Source of the DNA: Salinisphaeraceae bacterium
GTDB taxonomy: Bacteria > Pseudomonadota > Gammaproteobacteria > Nevskiales > Salinisphaeraceae
Assembly (NCBI GenBank): GCA_002683405.1
Contig: NYTH01000054.1
Span: 1-64,000 of the forward strand
Direction of reading: 5' to 3'
Length of the DNA stretch: 64,000 nucleotides
Both the position numbers and the translations under genes were made by a program. Under the pieces are notes generated by a model. The model saw only the letters and a list, made by a program, of their open reading frames with translations, did not search any database and was not told where the DNA came from. This document shows, piece after piece, positions 59,713 through 64,000 of this stretch. Position 1 is the stretch's first letter. Every line of letters begins with the position of its first letter.

Positions 59713-60528
59713 TCATTGACAGTCGGCGATTGCGGCGTCGGCGAAACGTCGGTTCGCGGCTGGAAGATGCGCCTGAAGCGACTCAATCCGGTTGTCATGG
59801 GCCGGGTGGGTTGAAAGAAATTCAGGCGGCTGATCACCACCAGCCCGGGCCATGTTGCGCCACAGAGCCACGCTTTCGGCCGGGTCGAAACCGGCGGCAG
59901 CCATCAATTCCAGACCCATTAAATCCGCCTCGCGCTCATGAGCACGACTGAAAGGCAAGGTAATCCCCAGTTCGGCGCCAATGCCCAGCGCCTGAAACAC
60001 CATGGCGCTGTCGATATCCGCGAACAGGCCGATCAGCAGCAGCACCGCGTTGACACCGAGTTTCTGCGTCATTCGCTCATTGCCGTGATCGGCCAGCATG
60101 TGAGCGACCTCGTGGCCGAGAACTGCGGCAAGCTGCGCGTTGTTGCTGGCCACGTTCAGCAGGCCGCTATGCACACCCACGTGACCACCGGGCAGCGCGA
60201 AGGCGTTGGGCGAGGCATCATCGAACACCGCGATCTGCCATTCGGCGGGCGCACGTGCCTCCGGATAGACGGCCGCCACCTGGTCGGTAATGCGGTCCAG
60301 AACGCAGCGCACACGCGCCGGCGTGGTGCCGTGCTGAACAAGCGGGCGCTGCTGACGCATGTCTGCAAACGCCTGTGTGCCCATGTCGGTCATGATGGAC
60401 TCCGGCACCAACGCCAGCTGCAGGCGTCCGGCGGGCGTGCGTTCGCAGCCCGCCAACAGCGCCGCGCCGATCAGCAGGGCGCCCAGGGTGAGACGACGCA
60501 GGCGCAGGGATCGAGACATCGAATTCAT
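59713..60528 (-). CDS. M48-family lipoprotein metalloprotease
   Basis: A 271-residue lipoprotein peptidase. Lipobox LLAGC (Cys28); zinc motif GHEVAHMLADHG with HExxH at 139-143; third ligand Glu in HEREADLMGLELM. The order resembles YggG/LoiP-type outer-membrane quality-control proteases. GGGGGT precedes the ATG; a second ATG lies three codons later. It is monocistronic, with an AT-rich leader upstream. Confidence 0.88.
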   Translation of the reverse strand: MNSMSRSLRLRRLTLGALLIGAALLAGCERTPAGRLQLALVPESIMTDMGTQAFADMRQQRPLVQHGTTPARVRCVLDRITDQVAAVYPEARAPAEWQIAVFDDASPNAFALPGGHVGVHSGLLNVASNNAQLAAVLGHEVAHMLADHGNERMTQKLGVNAVLLLIGLFADIDSAMVFQALGIGAELGITLPFSRAHEREADLMGLELMAAAGFDPAESVALWRNMARAGGDQPPEFLSTHPAHDNRIESLQAHLPAANRRFADAAIADCQ

Positions 60529-61016
60529 ACCCCCAATATATTATTTAACATAATATACATTATGCGCACAGAGTGCAGTTTCAAAACTGTTGCGTTTTTG
60601 CGCGTATGCACCGCCAATCGCGACCGCTAGCTTTTACTGAACGGTGGATTCTTCTTCGTGACAAAGGTCGGCTATCGACCCAAAGCGGACATAGAATCTT
60701 TCAGCCAAACTCATCGCTGGGATCTTCCGCGAAGCACTCGTAGGCAACCTAGCGTCGCAAGCCTTTCGCATAGGCTTTGGCGAATAGCGCGCCCATCGCA
60801 ATCTAAATCAGCCCGGATCGCGTAATCGGAATGCTGCACCGCGACGCTGACCAGCGATAGGCTAAAGTTTTTGCCAACTCACCGTAAATCAGCTTTTTCT
60901 ATCGTGTTCTGGTATTGAACGAGCCGGCACGTCGTTATTTGACAGGCTTTAGCCGAGCCTACGGAATTGCTCAATGTCGGCACTAGCGAACGAACAGCCT
61001 CACCTCAGAAGGTTCA
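60529..61016. other. Gene-free, AT-richer stretch
   Basis: About 490 bases with no supported gene. The left end (AATATATTATTTAACATAAT) is probably the promoter of the protease gene. The rest has no convincing hairpin, repeat or open frame and separates the older backbone from the TetR/MaoC cluster on the right. Confidence 0.6.
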
Positions 61017-61640
61017 TCATGATCCGGTCGCGCCGGACTCCTGAACCTTGACGACCAGATTCGGCTTGTCATCTTCGTCCGCGTCCGGCCCGGCCAATTG
61101 CGCCCACATGGAATCGACCATGGGCTGAAGGAACAGCTGCCCGAGCTGGCGAACCATGACCCCAATTGTTTGGCTGGAGTCACGTTGCACCATCGACGCA
61201 ACGCCGGCGCTGCGCAGAGTCGCGACTTGCTCGGCAGCGAACCGGGTGAGCATCTCCAAAATCCGACCTCGGTGGCCGGTGGGATCGAGGACAGCCCGCC
61301 TGAGATAGCCGATTACCGCTGGGTTATCAGCGAGCATGCCCGCGACAGCATCGTCACGGGAGGCCGCGATCGCTGCCGTGGTTCCTTCGACGGGGGCTTG
61401 CTCGATCGCATAGGAGAACAAGTCGACGATGTGATGCTCGACGGCCTCACGCAGCCCGTCTTTGGTTCGGAAGTGGTGCACCACCAAGCCGACCGTCACG
61501 CCCGCTGCATCGGCAATGGTACGCATCGAGGTCGCGTCCTCACCATAGTCCGCGTACAGAGCGAGGGCTGCATTGCGGATGCGTGCCTTCGCAGTCAGGT
61601 CGTTGTCGGCTTGCTCGGACATCCGCGCCGTTATTTTCAC
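61017..61640 (-). CDS. TetR-family regulator of the right-end acyl-CoA cluster
   Basis: A 207-residue TetR protein. HTH RIRNAALALYADYGEDATSM and TIADAAGVTVGLVVHHFRTKD near residues 20-60. Translation from GTG at 61640 follows AAGGAGAC; an internal ATG (codon 7) is possible. It is divergent from the MaoC gene with a 126-bp intergenic region holding an inverted repeat, so it probably represses that operon and itself. The sensor domain (ILEMLTRFAAEQVATLRSAG) is not informative about the ligand. Confidence 0.85.
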   Translation of the reverse strand: MKITARMSEQADNDLTAKARIRNAALALYADYGEDATSMRTIADAAGVTVGLVVHHFRTKDGLREAVEHHIVDLFSYAIEQAPVEGTTAAIAASRDDAVAGMLADNPAVIGYLRRAVLDPTGHRGRILEMLTRFAAEQVATLRSAGVASMVQRDSSQTIGVMVRQLGQLFLQPMVDSMWAQLAGPDADEDDKPNLVVKVQESGATGS

Positions 61641-61724
61641 CCATTGTCTCCTTCACTCGGCTGGCTCTTGCCCCGAGCAGCGGAGATTAACAGACTCGGC
61701 CCATTGTACATTCGTCTATTATGG

Positions 61725-61738
61725 TATACGTTTGTATA
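61725..61738. promoter_or_regulatory. Candidate TetR operator
   Basis: TATAC-GTTT-GTATA is a perfect 5-bp inverted repeat 28 bases before the MaoC start, in the divergent region. TTGTAC at 61705 could be an overlapping -35. Typical operator placement; identity is inferred. Confidence 0.4.
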
Positions 61739-61766
61739 GTCGCAATACACCTGACAAGTAAAACTC

Positions 61767-62234
61767 ATGGAACCGGTCGTCTCAACCGTTGACCTGTACA
61801 GAAAGGACCCGCGTCCCGGCGACCGGACCGAACTGGGCAGCTATACGCTCAACGCGGGCGAGATCGTCGCGTTTGCAAGTCAGTGGGACCCACAGTTCTT
61901 TCACGTAGACGAGAATCGCGCTGCCAGGGAAGGATATTTCGGTGGCCTGATCGCCAGCGGCGTCCAAACTCTGGCTGTGTATCAGCGCCTCACGGTCGAC
62001 AGTCTGGTACGGAGCTGGGACGTGGTAGGTGGCGCGGGTATTCGTGACTTGAAGTTCCTCCGCCCGGTGCGACCAGGCGACACCCTCACCGGATTCACGG
62101 TTATCGAAGAAGTTCAGAACCAACCCGACCGCTGCCGCGTGCGAGTTGTCTATACGGGCGAGTTGATCAACCAGAACCGCGAGCCTGTACTTGTTCTGAC
62201 GATGTCGGCCTACCTGCGGATGCGCGACGTATGA
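61767..62234 (+). CDS. MaoC-family dehydratase
   Basis: A 155-residue hotdog-fold enoyl-CoA hydratase-like protein. The hydratase signature QWDPQFFHVDENRAARE (about 39-55) has Asp and His in the canonical D-x4-H arrangement, followed by GLIASGVQTLAVYQR and LKFLRPVRPGDTL. It overlaps the following CoA-transferase gene by 4 nt. Expected to hydrate an enoyl-CoA made by this cluster. Confidence 0.85.
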   Translation: MEPVVSTVDLYRKDPRPGDRTELGSYTLNAGEIVAFASQWDPQFFHVDENRAAREGYFGGLIASGVQTLAVYQRLTVDSLVRSWDVVGGAGIRDLKFLRPVRPGDTLTGFTVIEEVQNQPDRCRVRVVYTGELINQNREPVLVLTMSAYLRMRDV

Positions 62235-63091
62235 GCGTTCCTGCATCAGAATCACTGAGCGGGATTCGAGTGGTCTCGCTCGCCGTCAACCTGCCCGGCC
62301 CGATCGCCGTTGCACAACTGGCTGACATGGGCGCACAGGTCACCAAGATCGAGCCACCGTCCGGCGATCCGCTCGCCGCCGTAGCCCGTGCTTGGTACGA
62401 CGAGCTATTGGTCTCTCAAGAGATCATTGTCCTGGACCTCAAGCAGCCCGAGCAGCGGGCCTGTCTTGAAGATCGGCTCGCGGATGCTGACGTCCTGGTC
62501 ACGGCGATGCGCCCGTCTGCGCTGAGCCGTCTTGGCTTGGATCGACTCGCCGAGACCCTCCCGGCCGTGATCCACGTCGAGATCGTCGGCCACGACGGAG
62601 ATCTGGCGGAGGTGCCGGGCCATGATCTGACCTATCAGGCCGCCCACGGCACCCTGAGTCCGCCGACCATGCCGCTGGCTCCGGTCGCGGACCTGCTCGG
62701 GGCCGAGCGCGCGGTCTCCGCCGCAGTCGCCGGCCTGTTTAGCAGGACGCGTACCGGCACCGGAGGCCACCACCGGGTGGTGCTCGACGATGCTGCTCAG
62801 TTGGCTGGCGCCGCGGTTAGCCAGGGTCTGATGGGGCCGGGCGCGCCGCTGGGAGGCGTGCTCCCGACGTACCGCATCTACCCCACGTCGGACGGCTACG
62901 TGGCGCTCGGCGCTCTTGAACCGCACTTCGCGGCTCGGGTTGCGGCGCATCTCGGCCGAACGATCGAGGAACTCGAGTCCATCTTCGTCACCCGCGCGAC
63001 AACTCACTGGGAAACGCTCGGTCGCGAGCTCGACATCCCGCTGGCCGCCGTCAAGGTTCCCACTGTTGGAGGAATACATGAACACTCGTGA
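62231..63091 (+). CDS. Short CaiB/BaiF-type CoA-transferase
   Basis: A 286-residue class III CoA-transferase-like protein. N-terminal SLAVNLPGPIAVAQLADMGA followed by QVTKIEPPSGDP is the family start; the candidate catalytic Asp is in EVPGHDLTYQAAHG (about 136-149), and the later block LPTYRIYPTSDGYVALGALE matches. Most members have about 360-400 residues, so this one lacks part of the usual C-terminal region. Racemase (AMACR-like) activity is also possible. It overlaps the upstream MaoC gene by 4 nt and the downstream thiolase gene by 14 nt. Confidence 0.8.
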   Translation: MSVPASESLSGIRVVSLAVNLPGPIAVAQLADMGAQVTKIEPPSGDPLAAVARAWYDELLVSQEIIVLDLKQPEQRACLEDRLADADVLVTAMRPSALSRLGLDRLAETLPAVIHVEIVGHDGDLAEVPGHDLTYQAAHGTLSPPTMPLAPVADLLGAERAVSAAVAGLFSRTRTGTGGHHRVVLDDAAQLAGAAVSQGLMGPGAPLGGVLPTYRIYPTSDGYVALGALEPHFAARVAAHLGRTIEELESIFVTRATTHWETLGRELDIPLAAVKVPTVGGIHEHS

Positions 63092-64000
63092 AACCGTCAT
63101 CGTAGACGCTGTGCGAACCCCTGTCGGCAGACGCGGGGGCGTGCTCAGCCAATGGCATCCCGCCGATCTGCTCGGCCACACCCTGCGTCACTTGGTCGAG
63201 CGCAGCGGTATCGAGCCCTCCACGATCGACGACGTCATCGCGGGCTGCGTGCTCCAGCACGATCAGCAGTCCTCCAACATCGCCCGGCACGCCGTGCTCT
63301 CGGCTGGTTTGCCCGAGTCCTTGCCCGCGGTGACGGTGGATCGCCAGTGCGGCTCCGGCCAGCAGGCGGTCAGCTTTGCCGCCCAGGGGGTAATGGCGGG
63401 CGGCTACGACCTGGCGATTGCGGGCGGTGTTGAGTCGATGTCTCAGGTGCCCATGCCTTCCGCGTTCCTGCCCGGCGCACCACTGGGTCCGCAGTACGGC
63501 CCTCTGGAACTGGAACGCTACGACGGACGGCTGATGGCGCAAGGGCCTAGCTCGGAGCTCATGAACGAGCGCTTCGAGCTGACCCGCGAGGCACTCGACG
63601 CCTACAGCGTCCGCAGCCACGAGCGGGCGTATGCCGCCACCCAGGCCGGCGCTTTTACTAAACAGATGGTGCCGATCAGCGCCGACCCCCATGATCCGGA
63701 TGGTCCGCGCATCACCGCCGACGAGGGCATCCGCGAGCATCCCGATCCCGAGAAGATGGCGGGTCTGAAGACGGTCTTCGCCGAGGACGGTCGCACGACG
63801 GCCGCGAACGCGTCCCAGGTCAGCGACGGTGCCGCCGCGCTGCTAATCGCCGACCGCGACTATGCGCAGCAGCACGGCCTCACGCCGCGCGCACGCTTTC
63901 GCGCCATGACGGTCGCAGCGGCCGACCCCGTAATCCAGTTCACCGCCGTGCTCGACGCTACCCGCAAGGCGCTCAAGGTCGCGGGGCTAAGCGTGGCGGA
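63078..64000 (+). CDS. Thiolase (acetyl-CoA C-acyltransferase), cut by window end
   Basis: First 307 codons of a typical thiolase. Start MNTRETVIVDAVRTPVGRRG with GGAGG upstream; nucleophile Cys91 in DRQCGSGQQAV; GGVESMSQVPM; and NASQVSDGAAALLIADRDYA. The C-terminal His and Cys lie beyond the window. The start overlaps the CoA-transferase end by 14 nt. It likely completes a beta-oxidation-like cycle with the MaoC protein. Confidence 0.93.
   Translation, partial: MNTRETVIVDAVRTPVGRRGGVLSQWHPADLLGHTLRHLVERSGIEPSTIDDVIAGCVLQHDQQSSNIARHAVLSAGLPESLPAVTVDRQCGSGQQAVSFAAQGVMAGGYDLAIAGGVESMSQVPMPSAFLPGAPLGPQYGPLELERYDGRLMAQGPSSELMNERFELTREALDAYSVRSHERAYAATQAGAFTKQMVPISADPHDPDGPRITADEGIREHPDPEKMAGLKTVFAEDGRTTAANASQVSDGAAALLIADRDYAQQHGLTPRARFRAMTVAAADPVIQFTAVLDATRKALKVAGLSVA

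Overview
The window reads as one contig from a GC-rich gammaproteobacterium. The block yebC-ruvCAB-ybgC-tolQRAB-pal-cpoB-queE-queC-tRNA-Lys is the standard gammaproteobacterial order and matches the Pseudomonas arrangement. The genus cannot be named from the sequence. Signals of mobility (small inverted-repeat elements, tRNA-linked repeats, genes broken by single stops) lie in the second half.

Housekeeping part (about 0.2-24.5 kb, mostly + strand): cytochrome c maturation genes ccmABCDE, a MaoC-type dehydratase, galU with a clear terminator, the 2-oxoglutarate dehydrogenase operon sucA-sucB-lpdA, a convergent SAM methyltransferase, yebC-ruvCAB, the Tol-Pal envelope operon, two queuosine-precursor genes and tRNA-Lys(UUU). 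A hotdog thioesterase and an exported AstE/AspA-like zinc hydrolase with long acidic, Pro-rich tails follow.

Catabolic island (about 24.7-43.3 kb): between tRNA-Leu(UAG) and tRNA-Leu(GAG) lies an operon-like set. Its subunit order matches acetophenone carboxylase (HyuA-like, small zinc protein, second HyuA-like, HyuB-like, extra subunit). It is followed by an unusual thiolase, a benzoate-CoA-ligase-type enzyme, an alpha/beta hydrolase, a DUF309-like protein, then boxC, boxB and a BzdR/BoxR-type regulator. The inferred route is aryl methyl ketone + HCO3- -> benzoylacetate -> benzoylacetyl-CoA -> benzoyl-CoA + acetyl-CoA, then aerobic epoxidation and ring cleavage by Box enzymes; boxA is not in the window. 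Two TGCA-N6-TGCA pairs sit on the boxC promoter, and a shared TGCACTATT lies upstream of the carboxylase operon, suggesting common control by BoxR. Four successive gaps of the carboxylase operon hold five copies of one long imperfect inverted repeat seen nowhere else in the window.

Mixed part (43.3-60.5 kb): acyl-CoA dehydrogenase, small membrane proteins, cupin, a stand-alone trpB whose stop codon abuts a roughly 440-bp MITE-like element, a carboxymuconolactone-decarboxylase-type gene with an in-frame TAG, a tandem pair of paralogous exported proteins, a UvrD-family helicase with an in-frame TAA, a hemerythrin, an AtoE-type transporter, CbtA, a TetR regulator divergent from an AtuA-type pair, a PAS histidine kinase and an M48 lipoprotein protease.

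Right end (61-64 kb): after a gap of about 490 bp with no gene, a TetR regulator is divergent from a MaoC dehydratase, a short CaiB/BaiF CoA-transferase and a thiolase cut by the window end, apparently a small acyl-CoA degradation operon.
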